NCBI GenBank assembly: GCA_037074705.1
Contig: CM073590.1
Location: 50,743,895-50,807,894 of the forward strand
Reading direction: 5' to 3'
Length of the DNA: 64,000 nt
Source of the DNA: Zhengitettix transpicula
Lineage: Eukaryota > Arthropoda > Insecta > Orthoptera > Tetrigidae
Below are positions 13,480-26,182 of this stretch, piece by piece. The translations under genes were made by a program, and so were the position numbers. The notes below the pieces were generated by a model. That model made no database searches, was not told the origin of the DNA, and saw only the letters and a program-made list of their open reading frames with translations. Positions within the stretch are counted from its first letter, which is position 1. Each line of letters opens with the position of its first letter.

Positions 13480-14655
13480 AGGGCCATTTCAAATGTGAAA
13501 TGATGGTACATTAATAACCGCTGTAGTGGCCACGATTTTGAATGCAAGCATGCAAACGCTTCTGCAATGTGTGGTACAGACGCAGTATGTCATTTTGTGG
13601 GATGGAGCTCCATGCCTGTTGCACTTGCTCAGTCAAATCAGTAACGGTCCGCACTGGTTGTGGGTGACGCTGAATTTGTCGTACAATTATGTTCCATACG
13701 TGCTCGATGGGGGAAGAAACTCGTGATCTCGTGGTTAAAGGCTACATGTTGACACTCTCTAGAGAAGGTTACGTGGCAGTACAGCAGGTTGATCACGAAT
13801 TTCAAGAGCAAATATTCTGTCCAGGTGGTGAGATGACGGCGAGAGTACTCCTGCTGTTATGGGAAATTTCCTCCGAGACCATAACTTCTCGTGTAAGTCC
13901 AATGTGTCCAACGCAGACAGCTTGATTCCAAGCGCTCATCTGGCCTTCTTCCAACCAACATGCGACCATCACTGGCAACAGGACAGAAACGGCTCTCATT
14001 TGACAAGGCAATATTTCTCCAATGAGCTATGGCTTAACACCACTGAAGTCGCTGTTGGAATTGGTGGCGCTACAGTGCGTCTGGCTGGGAGCAGTTCTTT
14101 AAGTAATCGATTTGTTAACGTTGGCTGTGTCCTCTGGTGCCAACAGATGCGTGAATTTCTGCTGCAGGTGCAGTACGATGCGTTACACCAGTACGGCCAA
14201 TACGACAGTATTCCGTCTCAGTAATGACCCGTGTGTGACCAGAATTCCAGGTATTCTAGAGACAGTACCATCCCTGCACTGTTGCCAAAAATCATGTACT
14301 GTGGATACATTCCTGCTAAGTCCAATATCGCGGAAAGAAAATCCATCTTCTCGTAGACTTATCAAATTAGCTTGTTTAAACTCAATAAACTGCTGATACT
14401 ACCTTCTTCGTCTCCTTAAAATCATTCTTCGCTCAAGTAGATCACAACACCCAACCCGGAAGATAAACAAAGCTCCCGAAATTTCCATTGAGTATTTATA
14501 TAAAAGGAGATTTTCATGTTCATAGTTGCGCTACTAGTGCAACTCGTATTCGTGTAGCGCTAAATATGAAAATAACTATCTTTCATATGTGAATATACGC
14601 CTCCGAAATTTATTTCCTTCATGGTGCCGGAAATTTTTTTTTCCGCTGTGTAGAT
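13480..14655 (-). mobile_element. Decayed Tc1-type DNA transposon
   Basis: The minus-strand 5' end is about 14651-14655, where the sequence reads CACAGCGG, an A run, then TTTCCGGCACCATGAAGG, typical of Tc1-type terminal regions. The transposase relic runs from 14425 down to 13511. I do not see a matching inverted repeat at the right edge near 13480, so that end is probably truncated or mutated. No target-site TA pair could be confirmed. Confidence 0.7.
13511..14425 (-). pseudogene. Tc1-family transposase pseudogene
   Basis: On the minus strand from the ATG at 14425, an Arg-rich start (MILRRRRR) runs into a stop (TAG). It is followed by a typical Tc1 helix-turn-helix N-terminus (QQFIEFKQANLISLREDG, then NVSTVHDFWQQ) and a second HTH ending SRIPGILVTHG. 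A different frame carries the central catalytic-domain strand (MVSEEISHNSRSTLAVI). A third carries the C-terminus EHVWNIIVRQIQRHP through HACIQNRGHYSGY to a stop at 13511. The intact family (about 340 residues) is a DDE cut-and-paste transposase. This copy has at least two frameshifts, several stops, and no recognisable block with the second catalytic Asp, so it is dead. Confidence 0.85.
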
Positions 14656-15071
14656 TGTCAAGTAACTATATTTTAACTTCTCATGGACATTATAAATAGC
14701 TATGTTGTTTTTCTATCTTCTTATACATTTTTAAAATAAAAAACCTAATCTCCATTTTCAAAAATTGAGTTTAAATTTCCGGCGATATCTTCAAAGCTGT
14801 TAAATTATTAAACATATTTTTTAAATTCATCCAATTTTTTATTCATAATTTGGTAAAATTTATCACTCAAAATAACAAAGTCATGGTGCAAAACGTTTTC
14901 TTACTTACGCCTTCAAAGACATCTCTGAAACATAAACGAATGTAAATTTGGAATCTTTGTGAAAAATATTAGTGTACGAAGGTGAAAAAAACATTATTTG
15001 TCAGAACATTTATCAGATATCAAATTAAATATCCTCTGATCATTCCAAGTGGATCAAATGAACACTGAAAT

Positions 15072-15074
<3 letters not shown>

Positions 15075-15159
<85 letters not shown>
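15075..15159. repeat. Compound (TC)n(TA)n microsatellite
   Basis: About 40 bases of TC followed by about 44 bases of TA. A family A retroposon begins immediately after it, and another AT run follows that retroposon (15421-15461), so the retroposon probably landed inside the microsatellite. Confidence 0.95.
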
Positions 15160-15161
<2 letters not shown>

Positions 15162-15417
15162 CAAACTCCTCTCCCGCTATCGGAAGGGCGTGGAACAAGT
15201 ACCCAATGCCCGACCTTTCCGATGCAGGTTTTCCTAAGGTTTTCCCTGCATTTCTTTAGGCGAATGCCGGGTAGGATCCTTAAACTATAGCCCGGGGGCC
15301 CTAGTAACCCTTGGCTACCTTCCTCCACCCTTCCGCATCCCCCCTTTCAAATCACTTCCTATGCTATTAAAGGGGAGTTGCCCAAAGTGGATTACCCTCA
15401 TGTAGCCTGTTGCCCTA

Positions 15418-15461
<44 letters not shown>
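15160..15461 (+). repeat. Family A retroposon, 5'-truncated, with AT-run tail
   Basis: Starts at GCAAACTCCTCTCCCGC and continues through the family landmarks GCGAATGCCGGGTAGGATCC, AGCCCGGGGGCCCTAG and ATGTAGCCTGTTGCCCTAAAA. The A tail merges into (AT)n up to 15461. About half the element is missing at the 5' side, as expected of incomplete reverse transcription. Confidence 0.9.
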
Positions 15462-15462
<1 letters not shown>

Positions 15463-15469
15463 CAATATA

Positions 15470-16490
15470 CAACTTAGAAAATTTTAAATTATTTAATGTA
15501 TTACCCAACTTATAGCTTTTTATTTACTTTAATTTACTTTGAAGAGCAATTCGATGTAATAATTAATTTTGAAATATTTAAAGATGTTTAAGTTTTACTT
15601 CATTTTGAAAAATTTAAACCAGTTTTTAAAATGTAATAGCAATTCCTAACATTTAGCGAAAGGTTTGAAATGATAAAACATAGATTTAATTAATATAATA
15701 TTTAAATAATTTATTAAAAGCAAAAATTAATTGCCGATATAAAATTACATAATGTCATGGCTATTAATATAAATGAGACTTTTAGTTTTATTTTCACTAT
15801 GTACGTGTTATCTGCACATACGGGGCAGCTCATAAAACGATAACAATGGAAAAATTTATTATTCATATGAAAATAACATATTATCTCTCTAAACTCAACT
15901 AATGTTCAATTTTTAACTAAAGTAAAATTAATTAAATTATTTACGAGGGAAAGAAAAGTTTTGAATTTTTCGTTTTTAATATTAGCAAAAAAATCGAGAA
16001 CCAAACTAAAATTCTCTAAAAAAAATATGTATCGCAGATAAATTAAATATTTCTATATTCCACAACATGATAATTAATTGATAAATGTTTACAACTATTA
16101 AAGCTGATGAACTACATGATTTTAAGTTTATAATGTCCTCTGCCGTTAATTTGTTACCTGACGTATCATAGCAAAACCGATATTAAATATATTTTTAGTA
16201 GAAAAATTATTTTGTAGCTTATGTCTCGCGGAATTAAAAAATTGTAAATTTAAAATACATGAACACATTATTCTTAGTCTCATATTTCCAATTTATAGGT
16301 AATAGCTCATTTAAAGACATTAATCTCTTGTGTCCTTCAGGGTTTATATTTTATTTACTTCGAAACATTTGATATGGTGTGAATTACGATTTTTTTTCTT
16401 CTTTGCTTTATGTTATCATGGTTCCCCGTTATCCAGACCATAACTTAATGATGGTATTCTATTCAGGCTTATTTACTGTCTTTTATATTT
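15470..16490. other. AT-rich intergenic sequence
   Basis: No gene or named element seen. Confidence 0.6.
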
Positions 16491-16620
16491 CTCTCTCGTT
16501 CTCTCTATCTTTTTCTCTCTCTGACTGTTTCTCTCTCTCCCTCTCCCTCTCTATCCCCCCTCTCTCTCATTTCCAATGTAATATTAAAATCTGTATATTG
16601 TTTATATATGTATATATATG
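16491..16620. repeat. CT-rich low-complexity tract
   Basis: Imperfect CTCTCT/CCCTCTC runs followed by a short TATATG run. The 85-codon frame across it (Ser/Leu-rich) is a product of the repeat and not a gene. Confidence 0.9.
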
Positions 16621-19600
16621 TCCGTTGGGATTGTAGCGGAAAGTCCGCAAGTTTCTGTTATGTCAAAGCGACAGATTCATACAATTTGCAAGCTTGTGAT
16701 TCCAACGTACACCGCTAGAGCGCAGTTGATTCTTTGTTTGCAGCCTATTTGTGTAAAGTAACATCAATAAATATATTTTCTAAACGAAGTGTATTAGAAG
16801 AAACTTACCAACACTGAAAGAAATTAATCATATTCCACAAAATATCCGAAGAATAGTGTTTGTGGTATAAACATTAAAGTCGGAAGAATGTAGTATTGAA
16901 AAAATAACGGACCACAAACCACTGTTGGAAATGTATGTATTAGCATCAGGTCAAATTACGAAGACCCTGTTCAGAATCAGGGATTCAAGGGTGTCATGGA
17001 ATATACATAAATTAAAATACTAGCATATTATTATATATTATGAAATGATTAACAAGTGTTGGCATGTGACATATTTTTAACCAGAGATATATTCTAATAT
17101 ACATATATTTTTAAAAATTTATTAATCGAAAAGTAACGGCTAAATAAACTTTAATAGTCCTTTTTTTAATTCAGTTTTCATTCCGTTTATGTTCTCTGGG
17201 AGCTTGTTAAATATATTAATACCATTATTTACTCCTTCCTATGTAATTGAAAGATATTTAATAAGCTTTGTAAAATTTGTTTTTATTTATTGTATTAAAA
17301 TTGTGCACACCAGACTATGTCGTGAATAAATCATGAGGTGGTGGTCAAAATTTTAAATTGAGAGTATTGTATATTGTATATTTTAAAGCAGGAATGTCAA
17401 TGTTATTTTTGTTTCTAAGTAAAACTATGTAGAGATGATGAAAATGTTGACGAATTTAGTAAATAACATAAATATGGTTCATTTAATCTACTGAGGAAAT
17501 GGAACAACTGAAAGAACCATTACAAAGAAGAAGTACACGACTATGAAATCATGAGCAACAACAACACACGCAAATAAGAACAAGAAGCGAAATATATACT
17601 AAAAAATCCCTAAAACAGACAATTTGAAAATTTAGTTGGAAAATACATTAGTGGAAATGGATTTAAAATGTAAACGAGGACGGAGAAACCATTACATATA
17701 AAAATTTTCAAAATAATAAAATCGGAGAGAAAGTAATTTCCATGTAAAGAAAAATTTTTATTTTGATTTATAATGTTATAAAATAATTTAAAGATGATTT
17801 TTAACTAAAAATAAATTCGTAATTATATTTTTATAAAATTCCCATTAAATTATAACTTCAAAACTGGCAAAAACTTTTCTCATGTAAATCACTACTTTGC
17901 AGTTTTAAAAACAGTAACATAGATTTAGATCTTCATCTATTCCGACACATTGTAGCCTCACTAAGCTTCACCAAATGATTTTATTAATGACGGAAGCACT
18001 CATTACAGACACGTATAGAAACCAGCATACGACCACAAACTTATTAGTTCCACCTTTTTCACCATTCATACTTGGGCATCACAACCAGAAATTCACTATT
18101 TTCATTCATTTCACCGCCAATACTTGGTCGACAGGACACATCGTCATCGATTACGCCTAAGTAATGTTTAAGGTTCTTCAGGGGACTTATGGAATAAGAT
18201 ACAAAATAAATAAATTATGAATACTTTGTAAGTACTACAATTACTAATGCATTCATAACGTCACTACTTTTGTGGAGACTTGAAATGTAAATCATATATA
18301 CGAGTCGGTTAACAAATTATTAATTCAGTAAGTTGCACAAGATAGGATATTTTTACTAAAATATAAGTTGAATTAAGTGGTCAGTTTGTTGATGATAATA
18401 ATTTAAAAGCGAGAAATCAAACTCAAAAACATTTATTCATAAATTATAGGAGCTTTCAACAAGTGTCAGTTCTAATCATCTATTAAAAACATACATGAAA
18501 TAAGAAATTAACCAGTATGACAAATAAATATCACACTAAACACACAATCATTAAAATGGAGAGGGAAGAACATTATTATTTAACTAAAATATTAATTTAA
18601 AACATTTATTCGTCAGGATATGACATTTTAGTAAAAACTTTATCTTCAAAGGATTAACTCGTTCTTATTATTTACAAAGTGTATTGCACAGATAATGTTA
18701 CAGCCAAAGATCGTTCTTATACTACTAATCTTGTTTAATTCTATTTATAATTCCGGCATAATTCCTGCCTACTTCACTTACTTCTATTCTATTATTCACA
18801 ATTTATTCTTTTCTTAAATGAATATAAATTGCTTCAATTGGTCTTAATTTAATTTAATTTTTTTATTTATCACATGAATGGTTTAAATGTTCTGAAAATC
18901 AAGTTGTTGCTGTAAACTTTTAACATTTTTAGAAGGAAAAATATTATTCTTTGATTTAGGTTTCAAACTTAACATATGATTATAAACTCTAGAGTGAATG
19001 TTAGAACTAGTAAATCCTGTATATGATCTGTTAAAATTCATACACACATGTATGTAATACATTTATTTCTCTCACCCTCCCTCTGTATTTTATCCTATTT
19101 TTTAATATGATTATCAAGTCATAAGATTAATTTCACACCGTTAATTTAATTTTCTATATAAACTTTAACCATTTTACCAGTTAACCATTAATATATTTAA
19201 GACTAAAAATCTTTTTTCGTTCGATTACTGATTATTTTAATATCTGTAATTAGGTTCTTTCTCTATTTTCAATAATTAATATCTCAATAATTCGTTTACA
19301 AAACCAAGAATCTAAAATATTGGAAAACTTTAATTTCAAAACATAAAAAAACTTCTACCCGTTAATATAATGGCTTTTCCAGTAGACCGTTAAATAGTTT
19401 GTCGTAATAAAAGTCCAACCAAATTTATAAAATTGAAGTCGATGTTTTCCTGTTTTAAGACAACCAACCGATTTCTGATATATTCGTGACACACTATTAC
19501 TCAAAAATGTTTTCAATACGTTTAACAAGTTTTAAGATTTCACTAATGTATGCACTAGGTTAAGTTAATAATACAAGTTTTTTAAAAAAAAAAACTGTTT

Positions 19601-21700
19601 AGAAGTTGCTTGATAATCCTCTCCGGCCACTATTGAAATACTTCATCTTTGTGTCTTGAAAATTTCTATCATGACACATTATCTAGTGAAATAATCATGA
19701 TATTATCATCTTGGCGGAAATGTGGCACCGTGAACAGAATACTGTTCCGGAAAAATACGCGAGAGAGGTAAGACGTACAAATATAAAGTTTATGAAGCAC
19801 CACAATTACAGCCCATACTACATGTTGGTGCAAAAAAAGGATTTTAACCCTTTAATTAAGGAATTATGAAACAATGGAACACCGCAAATAACTTTGTTAA
19901 AACCTAAGTCTTTTAGCGCTGATAGAATATATTTATTAAAAAAATTGGAGTGGCTATTGCGCCAAAAATAAGTGTGGTACCATGGTGAAAACACTATGAA
20001 ACTTTACTTTGGATTCCACCTCCTTTTTGAGTAGCATATAAATAATGTGTTCAAGAAACATGTCAGGAGACCCTCCGTCCTATTTCAAACGAGGCCTTCT
20101 TTCTTAGTTGAAATTTTAATTTTAAAATACATTTCTTTGCTCTCCCAAATTCTTCCATCCATGTTTCGTAGGCGAAGTGTCATCGTCATCATACAATTTC
20201 ATTAATCTTATCAGAAGATTATTAGAAATAAACCTGAAAAAGTAATTCAGAAAGTCAACATTTTCATAGGGGTGATGAAACCTCATGTATTTTCAATGTT
20301 AATTTGATACAAAGGATGAATTACAATATTTATTCAAAACATTATACTATCTTAAAAACTTACCGTGTAAATTAAAAACATTAGTTGTAATATACAAAAC
20401 GTAGAGGACACAAACCATACTGAACCACTAACAAGCAAGAGCCTTTCTATCTGTTGTTATAAATAACAATATTTCCAGTTTGATAGCTCGCATCGAAAAT
20501 AAATAAATCTCCGTGTTCCACATAACTTAAAGAGTTTTATAAACATGTTATTGTGATTGTGCTAATAAACGAACTTGAGAAAAAATAAAAGATGGTCTCA
20601 TCGTGAAACCACTATGATATGAATGGTTAATTATTGACTAAGTATTCAAAATGAAATATGCACCTTACGTGCAGCCAGCTCTTCGTGAACTACTGTGGCA
20701 CATCAATTATTTACCACGTTTATCTAAACTCAAGATCTCAATTCCTGTATCATCTTCAGCCGTAAATTGGAGGTAGTTACAGTTCATGAATTAAATTGTC
20801 AAATTTTGCCGGTTGACACGGAAGCTCGTACACTCACCTCTGAAATAATTTTTCAAAATAACCAGGAAGCTCTTTTAATCAATGTAAGAGTCTTCATTAA
20901 TAACTAATGTCAAGTGTAATTTTTGTTTGAGATTCCTCGCAGTTGTTACATCATTAAAAAACTAACATTGCTATTTCATAATTCCAATGCCTCTTTCGAT
21001 AAATTCAAGCTACGATCTGCCTTATGCTTGACACAACAACGAGAAGTGCCAATTGATACACTACGGTTAACACTTCTCTTCCACTTCTGGAGCTGCTACA
21101 GGGTAATTCATTAAAGGGCTGTTTGAGGTTAGATAGAGTTGAAATTAATCAAGCTGTCCCGTCTCCTTAGCAAAGGATAAAGTTCGTAATCTCTCTCAAG
21201 CTGTACAAGCAAGGCTATTAATATGTTCCGTCAAGGTGAGAACCGTCCTGTTAACACTTGTATTACTGTACGTTCTTTTCCGTTCCAACACATAATACAT
21301 TCATTCTTAAAAGAGAAAATATAATCTAAAAAATTCTTTGCCTTTTCAAAATGTTCACAGTTTATTTGTAGAACATATAGCCTGTATTCGTACTGAAAGA
21401 AATAAAACAAGTAAATCCGTATATCAACACGGACCTGCAAACTGACATTTGTTTATTTGTTTGCAACGTTTTCGGTGTTATCTATAGTTTCCGATGCGCT
21501 GAATAAAAAAACTCCATGCTTTTCCCTCCATCACGTAAGGTTTTTCCACAAAGTGGAAAAGAAAATCTATGCAATATATATAGGAAAATAATAAAGCTTT
21601 AAATAAATATATGTATCGTCGTCATATTTTCTCATTACAAAAATTTTAAAAATATTTATAACATCTACATTTTTTCCTCCGAGCTTCGTTCCGAGCTTTT
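16621..21700. other. Long AT-rich intergenic stretch
   Basis: About 5 kb without a supportable gene. A slightly GC-richer patch at 16621-16750 (with GTCCGTTGGGATTGTAGCGG) and the stretch 17160-17370 look like eroded element sequence, but I cannot assign them. All reading frames are short. Confidence 0.55.
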
Positions 21701-21714
21701 ACATATATGAGTGC

Positions 21715-22290
21715 CGCATGTTGTTCTTCTCTGTGTAGCATCCAACATTAGTCAGCTATCATATTTACATTCCACCACCCTTGGTATCTCCACTCTATTT
21801 CCTTTATGTCCTGGTGAAACCTCTATCCTTTCTCTTCACTCAGTGCACCAAGATTATCAGGAAAATAGTCCAGACGCGAGTTCCAAAAGTGCAGTTCTAA
21901 ACTCATCGAGCATCTCAGGACTTGGAAACATCTCAGAATGTTTTCTACGATTCTTTCTAAGTTAGGATCTCTTGTTTCCCTAAAACATTGTTACAACTTC
22001 TTTGAAGGAATTCCATGCTGTTTTCTCAGCGTCTTCCATTACGTGTTCAAAGTATTCGTCCTCGATAAGGTTTCAAATGTCAGGACTCATCAAAACACCC
22101 TCCTTAGCTTTGCTTCGGACAGCCCAGGAAATTTTCTGGCATGATACCTAAAAATTTCTCCATCTATTGGGAATGCCTCGTCAAACTGCTTCATCATTCC
22201 AAGTTTGATGTGGTGTGGAGGTAAAAGAACTTTTTTGGGGACCACCAAATACTCAAACTCGACACTTTTTCTCCTACCTTTCCGGTTCTG
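21715..22290 (-). pseudogene. Pseudogene of a multicopy arthropod gene family of unknown function
   Basis: Reading the minus strand from about 22270, the decayed frame gives LLPPHHIKLGMMKQFDEAF, then PGLSEAKL, then KTAWNSFKEVV, then GNKR-type text, and near the end LDYFPDNLGALSEEKG, RFHQDIKEIEWRYQGWWN and CWMLHREEQHA. This ordered set of motifs belongs to a repetitive arthropod family that I know from database annotations such as 'uncharacterized protein' in aphids and other insects. Its biochemical role is not known to me and a mobile-element origin is suspected. Several stops and at least one frameshift (around 21930-21990) interrupt it. The upstream part of the usual protein is absent. Confidence 0.75.
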
Positions 22291-22391
22291 AGTAATTTTG
22301 CTGCTAAGAATTTGTTATATTAATTTGTATCTTATATGATAATTTTTAAAATAAATCCTGACTTTGTAATAAGTTGGAATGGAATAAGGAA

Positions 22392-22785
22392 AAACATGAG
22401 GGTAATCCACGTGGTGGCAACTACCCTTTTAATAGCATAGGAAGGTATTTGAAAGGGGGGCTGCCGAATTGTAGAGAAAAGTAACCATGCTATAGTTTAA
22501 GAATCCTACCCAGCATTCACCTAAAAGTGATACAGCGAAAACCCTAGAAAAACTACATCAGGTAGGTCGGGCACTTGGTACTTGTCGCACGCCTCGACCA
22601 GTTTTGGAGGCAGCTTTCCGATTATTCCAATGGGAATAGCAAACAACTCTTACCGTATGCCCAAGGTCTGCGACCGCGGAACATACTCCTCTCAAATTTG
22701 CTGGCAAATTGTAGGAGAGAGAAGGCATCCACATAGGTAGCCCTCTCCGTCTCTCCTAAAAGTTAATATCAGCTCTCACTGGCTT
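22392..22785 (-). repeat. Family A retroposon copy
   Basis: Minus-strand copy. It runs from the tail side (GAGGGTAATCCACGTGG) through GAAAGGGGGGCTGCC and GAATCCTACCCAGCATTC to the head block CTCTCCGTCTCTCC and AGCTCTCACTGGC. A central stretch is shortened relative to 55443-55992. No clean flanking duplication was found by eye. Confidence 0.85.
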
Positions 22786-22789
22786 ATCT

Positions 22790-23955
22790 TATTAATTGTA
22801 CATATACGCATTTCTACATTTTATTTTCCTTCATTTAATAAGCATGTAGCAGTAACAACCTGTCAGAGATAAACAAATACTGGAGCATGAATATCCGTGG
22901 TTTGGTCGTTTTTATGGTCAATCTGATCCATCTTCTTGACCAGGCGAGATACGCGAAATTTTCTATATACGCAATAGTCAGTTTCTGACCAGTGTGTAAT
23001 ATGCAACAACGGCTTTTGTCATCCTAATAAGAGAAGCCAACCCTTGACACCCTCTGCGTCGGAGCTACTCAAAGAAAAATTAAACTGAAGAAGTTAAAAG
23101 TTAATAAGACAGCAGTACGTGTTAGTGCCCTCGTTAGAAAGATTTTCTAAAACCAGCAAGGAAATAATTAGTTTCACAACACCACTTCAACCCTCTACGG
23201 AAGACACACGCAGCGGGTGGACTGAGGAGTAATCGGTGTAAGACGGAAAAATTAAGCCGCAAGACTTCGCTTAGAGGGAGTTTTCGAGCAGTTCATTCAA
23301 AGTTTAATAATTCACCACTCGTTCCCGTGCAGCGACTTCACTTCCAGGACTTCATCACTGACCCGAGCTGTCTTGAACACCTGATCCAGCTAGCGAGTCA
23401 ATCATCAGACCAACAACCTCCAACCTCAGCATGCAGAAGGATCTCCTACTTCATGGGGAAATACAAAATGGCTACGTTTCTCACCTCTGGTAATGGGGTA
23501 TAAAGCGTTCAAACCGTATCCCAGTCCCACATGTTTTCGAATTTTTTCCCACTAAATTCCCTTAAAATTGAGCAGTGATCAATTCCACCATTTCAATCTA
23601 ATTAATATAAAAAATAATATTTTTTATTGAAATTGACCCTCTTTCTATGAATCCCGTATTAGTAAATTGCTCATTAATATTTTAATTAAAATATTAATTA
23701 TTCGTGTTAAATATGTAATACGTATTATAACCAAATTAAAATTAAAATAAATAACTGCCCCCGCTTGTATAATTATGGCAACCAACTGTGGGGCTAGGAA
23801 TGATTAACAAGAACCCACCACAAAGGTTATTCGATTTAACCTGTACAGTTGTTTTCTTTGCGGATGACACACACATATTAATAAAAAATCAATCAATTTA
23901 ATCTAGAGCTAACTGCAAATATACCGGAATCGAATACAAATCTGACCCTTAACGG
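22790..23955. other. Intergenic, GC-richer middle part, unidentified
   Basis: 23040-23540 has balanced base composition and several stops in every frame. It includes a TATAAA-like run at about 23500 with no convincing transcript downstream. I cannot name it. Confidence 0.3.
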
Positions 23956-24164
23956 GAGACAAACAAAATGGGCTCAGGATGACTGCTTGTATTGTGTGTC
24001 TTGTGTTTAGAATCAGTTCTGCTGAGTCGGTGTTCACATCAGTTGTCATTCAGTCATTGTGATGAACGACTTCAAAGTTGAGAGTGCGGCGCGTCCGTGG
24101 AGCACCAGTCAGCCGTCCTAGTTTCGACGGTACCTGTTTCTTACAGCCGTTGTTATATTCTGCC

Positions 24165-24600
24165 AAAAATGGTATGTGATAGAGTGAGACACCTCGGCCT
24201 GTTCTGAGAGGTGTATGTTCCGCGGTCACAGGCTTTGGGCATACGGTAAGAGTTGTCCGCTATTCCCATTGGAATAGTCGGCCAGCAGCCTCCTAAACTG
24301 GTTGAGGCACGGAGAAGGGAATGCTGCGTCCCCACAGCAAACTCCTCTCCCGCTATCCGAAGGGCTTGGGCCAAGTACCCTATGCCCGACCTACCCGATG
24401 CAGGTTTTTCTAGGGCTTTCCCTGCATTACTTTTAGACGAATGCCGGGTTGGATCCTTAACATATAGCCCGCGGACCCTAGTTAACCCTTAGCTACCTTC
24501 CTCTACCCTTCCGCATCCCCCCTTTCAAATCCCTTCCTATGTTATTAAAGGGGAGTTGCCCAACGTGGATTACCCCCATGTAGCCTGTTGCCCTAAAAAA
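24165..24600 (+). repeat. Family A retroposon copy inside the inverted-repeat element
   Basis: Starts near ACACCTCGGCCTGTTC and carries all downstream landmarks to TAGCCTGTTGCCCTAAAAAAA. It lacks only the ~100-bp head. Its position inside the inverted-repeat element shows that it inserted later. Confidence 0.9.
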
Positions 24601-24740
24601 AGCGATGCCGAAAACGTGCGTCGTGTAGCTCGATAATTACGTCCAGCTTCGCCGTGATTTATCAACAGCTCATCGTAATCTTCCATCCCGTACTGTCTCG
24701 TCAATGTATGAATGACTACTAATGTGCGCGCCGACTCAGC
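24600..24740 (-). pseudogene. Possible transposon protein N-terminus (DUF4817-like)
   Basis: The minus-strand frame reads MEDYDELLINHGEAGRNYRA and then RRTFSA. This is similar in layout to the arthropod DUF4817 helix-turn-helix start (acidic Tyr-containing opening, then Y/H-G-E-A-x-x-N-x-x-A, then R-x-F). The frame ends at the family A insertion. The assignment rests on motif spacing only. Confidence 0.35.
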
Positions 24741-24809
24741 AGAACTTGTTGGAAACACAAGACGCGCGAATCAACAGTCGCCCTCAGCCCATTTTGTTTC
24801 CGTACCGTG

Positions 24810-25790
24810 AAGCGGGAGATTTTACATCGATTCGATCTTCAAACTTTTTTTTGCATCCAAATAGTACATTTCCGGACATGTGTTCATTATCAAAGCTTTA
24901 ACTACTAAGTCCACTCCACAACCCCTAGAAGACTGTAATAGGAATTCTGAAAATCCCTGTAATATTACTGCATAAATACGAGTATATAATAATATATTTC
25001 TTATATATCTTGAACCCATCATTTGTCAAAAATAGCAGCACGCATATCTACACACTTAAGTGGAAGTTTAACGTCGGTGTAACATTTCTTATATACACGC
25101 ATTTTCTTGAGATGGGCCTTCATTCATTCCAGCTGAACCAATGCTGTTGCCTGTTGGAGTTCTTGTTTTCCCCCAATACTTGCGAAAGTTGTCAAGAGTT
25201 TCACTTTCTCGGTTATGCATTTTCTCAAACACGTGACTCTCGAAGTAAACAACAAGCTATTTATAAACGTTTCAAATTCTGACGATTCTAGGTGCGATAA
25301 ACGAATAATGTTATTTTTAGTCATGTCGAGTATTTGAAAAATTCATTAAAATAAACTAATCAATAGAGGAGAGCTATGATAATTAATTTCTGGTAACTTT
25401 ATAATATTATTATTCTTTACTCTAAAATAAATGTATGAAGACCATCGAGAACATTTTTATTATATACGTAACATTTTTCTTCATTATACACAGATTATAC
25501 AATAGATCATTTTTAATATTAATGATTAGGTTGATTGTATGGAAGATTACCGGAAAAATGTCAGTGTGTTTATTAATTCAGTATAATTTACTAAAACGTC
25601 AACATCTATAAAATCAGTATTCTTCATCGTTAAACTAATATTTTCAAAACGATATACTTTTTTCTGTTATTTTCTTTTGAATGACAAATCTAATTTAATC
25701 CCTTGTATGTTTTATAAACGGCATATTCCTTAGGAAAAATTATTTATTTCAACGCATAAAAACCCTGAAATATATAATTGAAAAAATAGA
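24810..25790. other. AT-rich intergenic sequence
   Basis: No gene or element recognised. The short frames at 25010-25324 have no domain. Confidence 0.6.
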
Positions 25791-25792
25791 TA

Positions 25793-26182
25793 CTGCAATT
25801 TTCTGACCAATAACAATATTCATATTCAATATTAATTGAATTAAAACAATGTTTCGGAACGATTTTGTACCTTCATCAGGTCTTTCCTAAATATACTAAA
25901 CGTTAAAAATCTATTTTCACATCATGTTAAAAAAAACACAAAACTTAGAATTTCTTCCGAGGCACTTATTCACAAGCTACACACTAGTGCGGTCACAGCC
26001 CAACCAACAACAATAACTTCTAAATTTTGTGTTATTTTTTTACATGATGTGAAAATAGATTTTTAACATTTATTATTTTTAGGAAAGACCTGATGAAGGT
26101 ACAAACACGTACCGAACCGTTGATTTAATTCAATAGATATATTTTGTTTGTAATTGGTCAGAAAACTGCATTATAATTTAAG
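25793..26182. repeat. 390-bp palindrome (foldback element)
   Basis: Left arm about 25793-25967 and right arm about 26017-26182 are near-complementary: TGCAATTTTCTGACCAAT against ATTGGTCAGAAAACTGCA at the outer ends, TACCTTCATCAGGTCTTTCC against GGAAAGACCTGATGAAGGTA inside, and AAAATCTATTTTCACATCATG against CATGATGTGAAAATAGATTTT near the centre. A ~50-bp spacer contains ACACACTAGTGCGGTC. It is probably a MITE or foldback element. A transcript of it would form a long hairpin. Confidence 0.85.

Larger units (their letters stand above)
23962..24805. mobile_element. DNA transposon remnant with ~100-bp inverted repeats
   Basis: The left arm (about 23962-24060: AAACAAAATGGGCTCAGG, CGTCTTGTGTTT-like, GTTCTGCTGAGTCGG, GTCATTCA) is matched by the reverse complement of the right arm (about 24705-24805: AAACAAAATGGGCTGAGG, GCGTCTTGTGTTT, GTTCTGCTGAGTCGG, GTCATTCATACATTG). 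The arms are diverged but colinear. A family A retroposon is inserted between them. The right arm leads, on the minus strand, into a short frame (see 24600-24740). Confidence 0.7.

Noticed and set aside
13526..14396. Plus-strand frames of 66-121 codons
   Set aside because: Antisense of the Tc1 transposase relic, whose conserved motifs read on the minus strand.
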